Of a DNA stretch of 64,000 nt, positions 45,035 through 57,200 are shown one piece after another. This stretch comes from Synanceia verrucosa. Lineage: Eukaryota > Chordata > Actinopteri > Perciformes > Synanceiidae. The notes below the pieces were generated by a model that saw only the letters and a program-made list of their open reading frames with translations, did no database searches and was not told where the DNA came from. A program made the position numbers and the translations under genes. The DNA is taken from the NCBI GenBank assembly GCA_029721515.1, contig CM056551.1, positions 31,233,220 through 31,297,219 on the forward strand, written 5' to 3'. Numbering within the stretch: position 1 is the stretch's first letter; every line of letters starts with the position of its first letter.

Positions 45035-46776
45035 CTGCAGAAAGAGAGACGCGGGTATTACTTCAGAAAGTGAATATAGAATATATTACATAGTGTAGTA
45101 CTACTTCTAAGAGGTGCAGTAATAATACCACAGGTAACTGACACTCGCTGGTAGCTCCTCACAGTATCCAGGATATTGAACTGCTGCCAGCGTTTAGAGA
45201 AGTTCACCTTCGCACCCTCTGATGTCACCAACGTGTCAGGATTCCCCAGGTGGACGAAGGTGAGATCCTGAAGGATCAAACCCCTGAAAGACAAGACAGG
45301 TATTGCATGTGTGTACGGGTTAGGTATATACTTAAAGGTAGGGTATATAGAGCAGGATATAGAGGGTATACCCCTATATGTAGGGTATATACAGCGGAGT
45401 ATAGAGGATATACACCTACAGGTAGGGTATATACAGCGGGGTATAGAGGGTACACACCTACAGGTAGAGTATATACAGCAGGGTATAGAGGGTACACACC
45501 TACAAGTAGAGTATATACAGCAGGGTATAGAGGGTATACACCCACAGGTAGGGTATATACAGCGGGGTATAGAGGGTATACACCCACAGGTAGGGTATAT
45601 ACAGCGGGGTATAGAGGGTATACACCTACAGGTAGGGTATATACAGTGGAGTATAGAGGATATACACCTACAGGTAGGGTATATACAGCGGGGTATAGAG
45701 GGTACACACCTACAGATAGAGTATATACAGCAGGGTATAGAGGGTATACACCCACAGGTAGGGTATATACAGCGGGGTATAGAGGGTATACACCCACAGG
45801 TAGGGTATATACAATGGAGTATAGAGAGTATACACCTACAGGTAGAGTATATACAGCGGGGTATAAAGGGTATACACCTACAGGTAGAGTATATACAGCG
45901 GGGTATAGAGGGTATACACCTACAGGTAGAGTATATACAGCGGGGTATAGAGGGTATACACCTACAGGTAGAGTATATACAGTGGGGTATAGAGGGTATA
46001 CACCTACAGGTAGAGTATATACAGCGGGGTATAGAGGGTATACACCTACGGGTAGAGTATATACAGCGGGGTATAGAGGGTATACACCTACAGGTAGGGT
46101 ATATACAGCGGAGTATAGAGGGTATACATCTACAGGTAGGGTATATACAGCGGGGTATAGAGGGTATACACCTATGGGTAGGGTATATACAGCGGGGTAT
46201 AGAGGGTATACACCTACAGGTAGGGTATATACAGCGGGGTATAGAGGGTATACACCTACAGGTAGAGTATATACAGCGGGGTATAGAGGGTATACACCTA
46301 CAGGTAGAGTATATACAGCGGGGTATAGAGGGTATACACCTACAGGTAGAGTATATACAGCGGGGTATAGAGGGTATACACCTACAGGTAGAGTATATAC
46401 AGTGGAGTATAGAGGGTATACACCCACAGGTAGGGTATATACAATGGGGTATAGAGGGTATACACCTACAGGTAGGGTATACAAGGAGGATCCACTTCAG
46501 CCAGAGCTGCTCTGTAGGCTCTGAAAGATGATGAGCTGTCAATCAAAGAGCTGAACTCTTCTAGAGCCTAAAACACACATTATCATTATTATTATTATTA
46601 TTATTAGTAGTAGTAGTAGTAGTAGTTATAGTAGCAGTAGTACTTCTACAGCAGCACCACTGCAGACCTCTGCTGTGTTTCTCTGCCAGTCCAGACGTCG
46701 CAGGGGGGCGGAGTCAAGAGCTGACAGGATAGACAGGTAAGAGTTGAAGTTGTTCAGCTTCTTCAGGTGCTGCAGG

Positions 46777-46810
<34 letters not shown>

Positions 46811-48240
46811 TTAGTTATGACATGATATTATATTAGCTAATATGAAAGTACCTGTTGAAAATATTAAAACTGCAGGGCAGGACTTTGTCTCCCCCTCTGG
46901 CAGTGAGAGGAACTGCACTAACACAACAGTAACCAGACATCTGTCTGCCTTCAGTCTCCATGATCAGTTCCTCTCATTGATCACAGTCTTTATTGACTAG
47001 AACTCTATCAGCAGCACCTGTGGGTTTTTACCTTCATGACCTTCAGGAACTTCAGCAGCAGCTTCTCTCTGTCCTGAGGTTTGTCCTGAACAATGATGAT
47101 GGAACGAACCCTGAAACCATAGCCACACCTCTGTCATCACTCCAATACCTGTACGGTAACTATGGTAACCACCTGTGAGCAGCGTATGTTTACCAGAAGG
47201 AAACATTGTTGAAGTGTTGGGTGAACGCAGTCAGGTTAGGACTCTTCTCTTCATTCTGCTCTCTAGACCACAGCAACATCTCAGAGAGCTAGACAGATGA
47301 GACAGAGACAGGTGAGAAAGACAGGTGAGAGACAAACAGACGAGAGAGAGACAGGTGAGACAGACAGGTGAGCGACAAACAGGTGAGAGAGAGACAGGTG
47401 AGAGAGAGAGAGATACAGGTGACAGAAAGAGACAGGTGAGAGAGAGAGAGACAGCTGACAGAAAGAGACAGGTGAGAGAGAGAGAGAGAGAGAGAGACAG
47501 GTAACAGAAAGAGACAGGTGAGAGAGAGAGAGAGACACAGGTGACAGAAAGAGACAGGTGAGAGAGAGAGAGACAGGTGAGACAGACAGAAGAGAGAGAG
47601 ACGGGTGAGACAAACAGATGAGAGACAGACAGGCGAGAGAGCGACAGGTGACAGAAAGAGACAGGTGAGAGAGACACAGTTGACAGAAAGAGACAGGTGA
47701 GAGAGAGAGACAGCTGAGACAAAGAGACAGGTGAGAGAGACGCAGCTGAGACAAAGAGACAGGTGAGAGAGACACAGCTGAGACAGAGAGACATGTACCC
47801 TGATCTTGCAGAAGAGGTCAGAGTCCAGCAGAGTCAGCTGCTCAGCTAAATCCAGACTCCTGAAATCCAGAAGAGTCCCCGGTCTGGTGGAAGACAGAAG
47901 AGGACAATCTGATGTCTCAGCTGTGGACTGTCCCAGAGGTCAGAGGTCAAAGGATCAGAGGTCAGGTTACCTGGCAGCGATGCCCTTGGCTGCTAGGGGG
48001 CGGAGCGACTGAGGCGAGCCAATCAGCTCCCATTTCTGCGCCATCTTGGAGAGGAAGCTGGAGTGCAGCTGGTGTGCCAGGCCCAGCTCTCCACCAATCA
48101 GGAGGCTGGACACCAGGTCCATCAACAGCAACAGCAAATCAGAGTCCAGCTCTATCGGACTACACACACACACACACACACACGCACACACGCACACGCA
48201 CACACACACACACGCACACACACACACGCGCACGCACCCA

Positions 48241-48273
<33 letters not shown>

Positions 48274-51200
48274 AGACACACAGTGTTGATTTCACTCACT
48301 AACAAGCAACATGACATCATCATTTTCGTAACCTCTGATTCGTCCAGGTGTGTCTCACCACAGCTCGCTGACCACTTTGAGCAACAGGTGAAAGGTGTTG
48401 CTGGCGGCCTTCAGGTGAGCAGCTTCATGTCCTTCAAACAGGCGTCTGTACGTGTTCGTTGGTTAAAGACCTGTCACTAATTCGTATTCAGCACTACCAC
48501 TATCAGTAGCACTAGCACAAGCTCTAATACCAGCACAAGCACTAATACTAGCACGAGCAATAATACTAGCATGAGTACTAGCACAAACACTTATACTAGC
48601 ACTAGCACGAACTCTAGTACTAGCACTAGCACAAGCACTAATACTAGCATGAGTACTAGCACAAGCACTAATACTAGCACTAGCACGAACTCTAATACTA
48701 GCACTAGCACGAGCTCTAATACTAGCACTAGCACGAGCTCTAATACTAGCACTAGCACTAGCATGAGCACTAATACTAGCACTAGCACTAGCATGAGCAC
48801 TAATACTAGTCCTAGCACTAACACAAGTACTAATACTAGCACTAGCTCTAATACTAGCACTAGCACTGACACAAGCACTAATACTAGCACAAGCATGAGC
48901 ACTAATATTATTACTAGCAAAGGCTCTAATACTAGCACTAGCATAAGCACAAGGACTAATACTAGCACTGGCGTAACCTCCGAAATTCTGATCAACGACG
49001 GACTAAACACGTATCTCCAGATTCACTGTAAAACATTCAAAACCCTTGTAACTCCATTTGAGCGTGGTTTAGGTAAAATATGAATTCTGACTCATGCCAG
49101 TACCTAAGCACACGCAGACAATGTATGGACATTTCTAGATAAATGCACCATAGAGAGACTCAGGCTCCATCCACACGACAACGGCACGACAACTCTTACG
49201 CAAGGCGGAATCTATATAAAAATTTGGCGGATTCACAGAATTCCATTGTCGTGTGGACGGCACTTCAGAGGATATCTGTGCTGCAGCTTGCTGATGACAT
49301 CATTGGGGCTGATGAAGCTCCTGTAGGTGGAGAGGAAGGCTTCACGGTACAGCACCTGTTCTACACACACACTCATCTGATTCATCATCTGATGAAGTCA
49401 TCATTACATCATCATTTCATTTCCTCAGAGCGTCACCATGTCACAGCTTCATGGACCAGAGGACTCACCTGTCCTGCTGTCAGCCTCTGTGGCATAGACC
49501 AGCAGCACCTCAGGAGACGCTGCCTTCACATCTGGTCCGTCCTCCTCCTGAGACAGACAGAGAATACTGAGGTCAGAGGTCAGGAATCAGAGGTAAACTG
49601 AGGTCAGAGAAGAGAGAGTCAGGAGTCAGAGATCAGAGATCAGGGGTCAGAGAAGAGAGAGTCATGGGTCAGAGATCAGGGATCAGAGAAGAGAGAGTCA
49701 TGGGTCAGAGAAGAGAGAGTTAGAGGTCAGAGATCAGGGGTCAGAGAAGAGAGAGTCAGAGGTCAGGGGTCAGGGATCAGAGAAGAGAGAGTCAGAGGTC
49801 AGAGAAGAGAGAGTCAGGAGTCAGAGATCAGGGGACAGAGAAGAGAGAGTCAGAGGTCAGAGGTCAGGGATCAGGGATCAGGGGACAGAGAAGAGAGAGT
49901 CAGAGGTCAGGGGTCAGGGGACAGAGAAGAGAGGGTCAGAGGTCAGGGGTCAGGGGACAGAGAAGAGAGGGTCAGAGGTCAGGGGTCAGGGGACAGAGAA
50001 GAGAGAGTCAGAGGTCAGGGGTCAGGGGACAGAAAAGAGAGAGTCAGAGGTCAGGGGACAGAGAAGAGAGGGTCAGAGGTCAGGGATCAGGGGACAGAGA
50101 AGAGAGAGTCAGAGGTCAGGGGTCAGAGAAGAGAGGGTCAGAGGTCAGGGGTCAGGGATCAGAGAAGAGAGAGTCAGAGGTCAGAGAAGAGAGAGTCAGG
50201 AGTCAGAGATCAGGGGACAGAGAAGAGAGAGTCAGAGGTCAGGGATCAGGGGACAGAGAAGAGAGAGTCAGAGGTCAGGGGTCAGGGGACAGAGAAGAGA
50301 GGGTCAGAGGTCAGGGGTCAGGGGACAGAGAAGAGAGGGTCAGAGGTCAGAGGTCAGGGGACAGAGAAGAGAGAGTCAGAGGTCAGGGGTCAGGGGACAG
50401 AAAAGAGAGAGTCAGAGGTCAGGGGACAGAGAAGAGAGGGTCAGAGGTCAGGGATCAGGGGACAGAGAAGAGAGAGTCAGAGGTCAGGGGTCAGAGAAGA
50501 GAGGGTCAGAGGTCAGAGGTCAGGGGACAGAGAAGAGAGAGTCAGAGGTCAGGGGTCAGGGGACAGAGAAGAGAGAGTCAGGGGTCAGAGAAGAAAGAGC
50601 CAGAGGTCAGAGGTCAGGGGTCAGAGAAGAGAGAGTCAGAGGTCAGAGGTCAGGGGTCAGAAAAGAGAGAGTCAGAGGTCAGAGAAGAGAGAGCCAGAGG
50701 TCAGGGATCAGGGGACAGAGAAGAGAGGGTCAGAGGTCAGGGGTCAGGGGTCAGAGAAGAGAGGGTCAGAGGTCAGGGGTCAGGGGACAGAGAAGAGAGA
50801 GTCAGAGGTCAGGGGTTAGGGGTCAGAGAAGAGAGAGTCAGGAGTCAGAGATCAGAGATCAGGGATCAGAGAAGAGAGAGTCATGGGTCAGAGAAGAGAG
50901 AGTCAGGAGTCAGAGATCAGAGATCAGAGAAGAGAGAGTCATGGGTCAGAGAAGAGAGAGTTAGAGATCAGAGATCAGGGGTCAGAGAAGAGAGAGTCAG
51001 AGGTCAGGGGTCAGGGATCAGAGAAGAGAGAGTCAGAGGTCAGAGAAGAGAGAGTCAGAGGTCAGGGATCAGGGGACAGAGAAGAGAGGGTCAGAGGTCA
51101 GGGGTCAGGGATCAGAGAAGAGAGAGTCAGAGGTTAGAGAAGAGAGAGTCAGAGGTCAGAGGTCAGGGGTCAGAGAAGAGAGAGTCAGAGGTCAGGGGTT

Positions 51201-54200
51201 AGAGAAGAAAGAGCCAGAGGTCAGAGGTCAGGGGTCAGAGAAGAGAGAGTCAGGGGTCAGAGAAGAGAGAGTCAGAGGTCAGAGGTCAGGGGTCAGAGAA
51301 GAGAGAGTCAGAGGTCAGGGGTCAGAGACGTGACAGTCAGAGGTCAGAGGTCAGGGGTCAGAGAAGAGAGAGTCAGAGGTCAGGGGTCAGGGATCAGAGA
51401 AAAAAGAGTCAGAGGTCAGAGAAGAGAGAGTCAGGAGTCAGAGATCAGGGGACAGAGAAGAGAGAGTCAGAGAACAGGGATCAGGGGACAGAGAAGAGAG
51501 GGTCAGAGGTCAGAGGTCAGGGGACAGAGAAGAGAGAGTCAGAGGTCAGGGGTCAGGGGACAGAGAAGAGAGAGTCAGGGGTCAGAGAAGAAAGAGCCAG
51601 AGGTCAGAGGTCAGGGGTCAGAGAAGAGAGAGTCAGAGGTCAGAGGTCAGGGGTCAGAAAAGAGAGAGTCAGAGGTCAGAGAAGAGAGAGCCAGAGGTCA
51701 GGGGTCAGAAAAGAGAGAGTCAGAGGTCAGAGAAGAGAGAGCCAGAGGTCAGGGGTCAGAAAAGAGAGAGTCAGAGGTCAGGGGTCAGAGACGTGAGAGT
51801 CAGAGGTCAGAGGTCAGGGGTCAGAGAAGAGAGCGTCAGAGGTCAGGGGTCAGGGATCAGAGAAAAAAGAGTCAGAGGTCAGAGAAGAGAGAGTCAGGAG
51901 TCAGAGATCAGGGGACAGAGAAGAGAGAGTCAGAGAACAGGGATCAGGGGACAGAGAAGAGAGGGTCAGAGGTCAGAGGTCAGGGGACAGAGAGGAGAGA
52001 GTCAGAGGTCAGGGGTCAGGGGACAGAGAAGAGAGAGTCAGAGGTCAGAGGTCAGGGGACAGAGAAGAGAGGGTCAGAGGTCAGGGGACAGAGAAGAGAG
52101 GGTCAGAGGTCAGGGGTCAGGGGACAGAGAAGAGAGAGTCAGAGGTCAGGGGTCAGGGGACAGAGAAGAGAGAGTCAGAGGTCAGAGATCAGGGGTCAGA
52201 GAAGAAAGAGCCAGAGGTCAGAGGTCAGGGGTCAGAGAAGAGAGAGTCAAGGGTCAGAGAAGAGAGAGTCAGAGGTCAGAGGTCAGGGGTCAGAGAAGAG
52301 AGAGACAGAGGTCAGGGGTCAGGGGACAGAAAAGAGAGAGTCAGAGGTCAGGGGACAGAGAAGAGAGGGTCAGAGGTCAGAGGTCAGGGGACAGAGAAGA
52401 GAGAGTCAGAGGTCAGGGGTCAGAGAAGAGAGGGTCAGAGGTCAGGGGTCAGGGGACAGAGAAGAGAGAGTCAGAGGTCAGGGGTTAGGGGTCAGAGAAG
52501 AGAGAGTCAGGAGTCAGAGATCAGAGATCAGGGATCAGAGAAGAGAGAGTCATGGGTCAGAGAAGAGAGAGTCAGGAGTCAGAGATCAGAGATCAGAGAA
52601 GACAGAGTCATGGGTCAGAGAAGAGAGAGTTAGAGGTCAGGGGTCAGGGATCAGAGAAGAGAGAGTCAGAGGTCAGAGAAGAGAGAGTCAGAGGTCAGGG
52701 ATCAGGGGACAGAGAAGAGAGGGTCAGAGGTCAGGGGTCAGGGATCAGAGAAGAGAGAGTCAGAGGTCAGAGAAGAGAGAGTCAGAGGTCAGAGGTCAGG
52801 GGTCAGAGAAGAGAGAGTCAGAGGTCAGGGGTCAGAGAAGAAAGAGCCAGAGGTCAGAGGTCAGGGGTCAGAGAAGAGAGAGTCAGGGGTCAGAGAAGAG
52901 AGAGTCAGAGGTCAGAGGTCAGGGGTCAGAGAAGAGAGGGTCAGAGGTCAGGGGTCAGGGATCAGAGAAGAGAGAGTCAGAGGTCAGAGAAGAGAGAGTC
53001 AGAGGTCAGAGGTCAGGGGTCAGAGAAGAGAGAGTCAGAGGTCAGGGGTCAGAGAAGAAAGAGCCAGAGGTCAGAGGTCAGGGGTCAGAGAAGAGAGAGT
53101 CAGGGGTCAGAGAAGAGAGAGTCAGAGGTCAGAGGTCAGGGGTCAGAGAAGAGAGGGTCAGAGGTCAGGGGTCAGGGGACAGAGAAGAGAGAGTCAGAGG
53201 TCAGGGGTCAGGGGACAGAGAAGAGAGAGTCAGAGGTCAGAGATCAGGGGTCAGAGAAGAAAGAGCCAGAGGTCAGAGGTCAGGGGTCAGAGAAGAGAGA
53301 GTCAAGGGTCAGAGAAGAGAGAGTCAGAGGTCAGAGGTCAGGGGTCAGAGAAGAGAGAGACAGAGGTCAGGGGTCAGGGGACAGAAAAGAGAGAGTCAGA
53401 GGTCAGGGGACAGAGAAGAGAGGGTCAGAGGTCAGAGGTCAGGGGACAGAGAAGAGAGAGTCAGAGGTCAGGGGTCAGAGAAGAGAGGGTCAGAGGTCAG
53501 GGGTCAGGGGACAGAGAAGAGAGAGTCAGAGGTCAGGGGTTAGGGGTCAGAGAAGAGAGAGTCAGGAGTCAGAGATCAGAGATCAGGGATCAGAGAAGAG
53601 AGAGTCATGGGTCAGAGAAGAGAGAGTCAGGAGTCAGAGATCAGAGATCAGAGAAGACAGAGTCATGGGTCAGAGAAGAGAGAGTTAGAGGTCAGGGGTC
53701 AGGGATCAGAGAAGAGAGAGTCAGAGGTCAGAGAAGAGAGAGTCAGAGGTCAGGGATCAGGGGACAGAGAAGAGAGGGTCAGAGGTCAGGGGTCAGGGAT
53801 CAGAGAAGAGAGAGTCAGAGGTCAGAGAAGAGAGAGTCAGAGGTCAGAGGTCAGGGGTCAGAGAAGAGAGAGTCAGAGGTCAGGGGTCAGAGAAGAAAGA
53901 GCCAGAGGTCAGAGGTCAGGGGTCAGAGAAGAGAGAGTCAGGGGTCAGAGAAGAGAGAGTCAGAGGTCAGAGGTCAGGGGTCAGAGAAGAGAGGGTCAGA
54001 GGTCAGGGGTCAGGGATCAGAGAAGAGAGAGTCAGAGGTCAGAGAAGAGAGAGTCAGAGGTCAGAGGTCAGGGGTCAGAGAAGAGAGAGTCAGAGGTCAG
54101 GGGTCAGAGAAGAAAGAGCCAGAGGTCAGAGGTCAGGGGTCAGAGAAGAGAGAGTCAGGGGTCAGAGAAGAGAGAGTCAGAGGTCAGAGGTCAGGGGTCA

Positions 54201-57200
54201 GAGAAGAGAGAGTCAGAGGTCAGGGGTCAGGGATCAGAGAAGAGAGAGTCAGAGATCAGGGGTCAGGGATCAGAGAAGAGAGAGTCAGAGGTCAGGGGTC
54301 AGGGGACAGAGAAGAGAGAGTCAGGGGTCAGAGAAGAAAGAGCCAGAGGTCAGAGGTCAGGGGTCAGAGAAGAGAGAGTCAGAGGTCAGAGGTCAGGGGT
54401 CAGAAAAGAGAGAGTCAGAGGTCAGAGAAGAGAGAGCCAGAGGTCAGGGATCAGGGGACAGAGAAGAGAGGGTCAGAGGTCAGGGGTCAGAGAAGAGAGG
54501 GTCAGAGGTCAGGGGTCAGGGGACAGAGAAGAGAGAGTCAGAGGTCAGGGGTTAGGGGTCAGAGAAGAGAGAGTCAGGAGTCAGAGATCAGAGATCAGGG
54601 ATCAGAGAAGAGAGAGTCATGGGTCAGAGAAGAGAGAGTCAGGAGTCAGAGATCAGAGATCAGAGAAGAGAGAGTCATGGGTCAGAGAAGAGAGAGTTAG
54701 AGGTCAGAGATCAGGGGTCAGAGAAGAGAGAGTCAGAGGTCAGGGGTCAGGGATCAGAGAAGAGAGAGTCAGAGGTCAGAGAAGAGAGAGTCAGAGGTCA
54801 GGGATCAGGGGACAGAGAAGAGAGGGTCAGAGGTCAGGGGTCAGGGATCAGAGAAGAGAGAGTCAGAGGTTAGAGAAGAGAGAGTCAGAGGTCAGAGGTC
54901 AGGGGTCAGAGAAGAGAGAGTCAGAGGTCAGGGGTCAGAGAAGAAAGAGCCAGAGGTCAGAGGTCAGGGGTCAGAGAAGAGAGAGTCAGGGGTCAGAGAA
55001 GAGAGAGTCAGAGGTCAGAGGTCAGGGGTCAGAGAAGAGAGAGTCAGAGGTCAGGGGTCAGAGACGTGACAGTCAGAGGTCAGAGGTCAGGGGTCAGAGA
55101 AGAGAGAGTCAGAGGTCAGGGGTCAGGGATCAGAGAAAAAAGAGTCAGAGGTCAGAGAAGAGAGAGTCAGGAGTCAGAGATCAGGGGACAGAGAAGAGAG
55201 AGTCAGAGAACAGGGATCAGGGGACAGAGAAGAGAGAGTCAGAGGTCAGAGGTCAGGGGACAGAGAAGAGAGAGTCAGAGGTCAGGGGTCAGGGGACAGA
55301 GAAGAGAGAGTCAGGGGTCAGAGAAGAAAGAGCCAGAGGTCAGAGGTCAGGGGTCAGAGAAGAGAGAGTCAGAGGTCAGAGGTCAGGGGTCAGAAAAGAG
55401 AGAGTCAGAGGTCAGAGAAGAGAGAGCCAGAGGTCAGGGATCAGGGGACAGAGAAGAGAGGGTCAGAGGTCAGGGGTCAGAGAAGAGAGGGTCAGAGGTC
55501 AGGGGTCAGGGGACAGAGAAGAGAGAGTCAGAGGTCAGGGGTTAGGGGTCAGAGAAGAGAGAGTCAGGAGTCAGAGATCAGAGATCAGGGATCAGAGAAG
55601 AGAGAGTCATGGGTCAGAGAAGAGAGAGTCAGGAGTCAGAGATCAGAGATCAGAGAAGAGAGAGTCATGGGTCAGAGAAGAGAGAGTTAGAGGTCAGAGA
55701 TCAGGGGTCAGAGAAGAGAGAGTCAGAGGTCAGGGGTCAGGGATCAGAGAAGAGAGAGTCAGAGGTCAGAGAAGAGAGAGTCAGAGGTCAGGGATCAGGG
55801 GACAGAGAAGAGAGGGTCAGAGGTCAGGGGTCAGGGATCAGAGAAGAGAGAGTCAGAGGTTAGAGAAGAGAGAGTCAGAGGTCAGAGGTCAGGGGTCAGA
55901 GAAGAGAGTCAGAGGTCAGGGGTCAGAGAAGAAAGAGCCAGAGGTCAGAGGTCAGGGGTCAGAGAAGAGAGAGTCAGGGGTCAGAGAAGAGAGAGTCAGA
56001 GGTCAGAGGTCAGGGGTCAGAGAAGAGAGAGTCAGAGGTCAGGGGTCAGAGACGTGACAGTCAGAGGTCAGAGGTCAGGGGTCAGAGAAGAGAGAGTCAG
56101 AGGTCAGGGGTCAGGGATCAGAGAATAAAGAGTCAGAGGTCAGAGAAGAGAGAGTCAGGAGTCAGAGATCAGGGGACAGAGAAGAGAGAGTCAGAGAACA
56201 GGGATCAGGGGACAGAGAAGAGAGGGTCAGAGGTCAGAGGTCAGGGGACAGAGAAGAGAGAGTCAGAGGTCAGGGGTCAGGGGACAGAGAAGAGAGAGTC
56301 AGGGGTCAGAGAAGAAAGAGCCAGAGGTCAGAGGTCAGGGGTCAGAGAAGAGAGAGTCAGAGGTCAGAGGTCAGGGGTCAGAAAAGAGAGAGTCAGAGGT
56401 CAGAGAAGAGAGAGCCAGAGGTCAGGGGTCAGAAAAGAGAGAGTCAGAGGTCAGAGAAGAGAGAGCCAGAGATCAGGGGTCAGAAAAGAGAGAGTCAGAG
56501 GTCAGGGGTCAGAGACGTGAGAGTCAGAGGTCAGAGGTCAGGGGTCAGAGAAGAGAGAGTCAGAGGTCAGGGGTCAGGGATCAGAGAAAAAAGAGTCAGA
56601 GGTCAGAGAAGAGAGAGTCAGGAGTCAGAGATCAGGGGACAGAGAAGAGAGAGTCAGAGAACAGGGATCAGGGGACAGAGAAGAGAGGGTCAGAGGTCAG
56701 AGGTCAGGGGACAGAGAAGAGAGAGTCAGAGGTCAGGGGTCAGGGGACAGAGAAGAGAGAGTCAGAGGTCAGAGGTCAGGGGACAGAGAAGAGAGGGTCA
56801 GAGGTCAGGGGTCAGGGGACAGAGAAGAGAGGGTCAGAGGTCAGGGGTCAGGGGACAGAGAAGAGAGAGTCAGAGGTCAGGGGTCAGGGGACAGAGAAGA
56901 GAGAGTCAGAGGTCAGAGATCAGGGGTCAGAGAAGAAAGAGCCAGAGGTCAGAGGTCAGGGGTCAGAGAAGAGAGAGTCAAGGGTCAGAGAAGAGAGAGT
57001 CAGAGGTCAGAGGTCAGGGGTCAGAGAAGAGAGAGACAGAGGTCAGGGGTCAGGGGACAGAAAAGAGAGAGTCAGAGGTCAGGGGACAGAGAAGAGAGGG
57101 TCAGAGGTCAGAGGTCAGGGGACAGAGAAGAGAGAGTCAGAGGTCAGGGGTCAGAGAAGAGAGGGTCAGAGGTCAGGGGTCAGGGACAGAGAAGAGAGAG

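Noticed and set aside
45058..46542. Frames of 400 to 494 codons with CIPSIPRCIYPT or VYTAGYRGYTP repeats
   Set aside because: Both strands are open only because the minisatellite period is 42. The minus frames mix intron with parts of two real exons in the wrong register.
47231..47794. 187-codon Ser/Leu-rich minus frame as a gene
   Set aside because: It is the GAGACAGGTGA-type array in a rapgef1 intron. Its end overlaps a real CDC25 exon in another frame.
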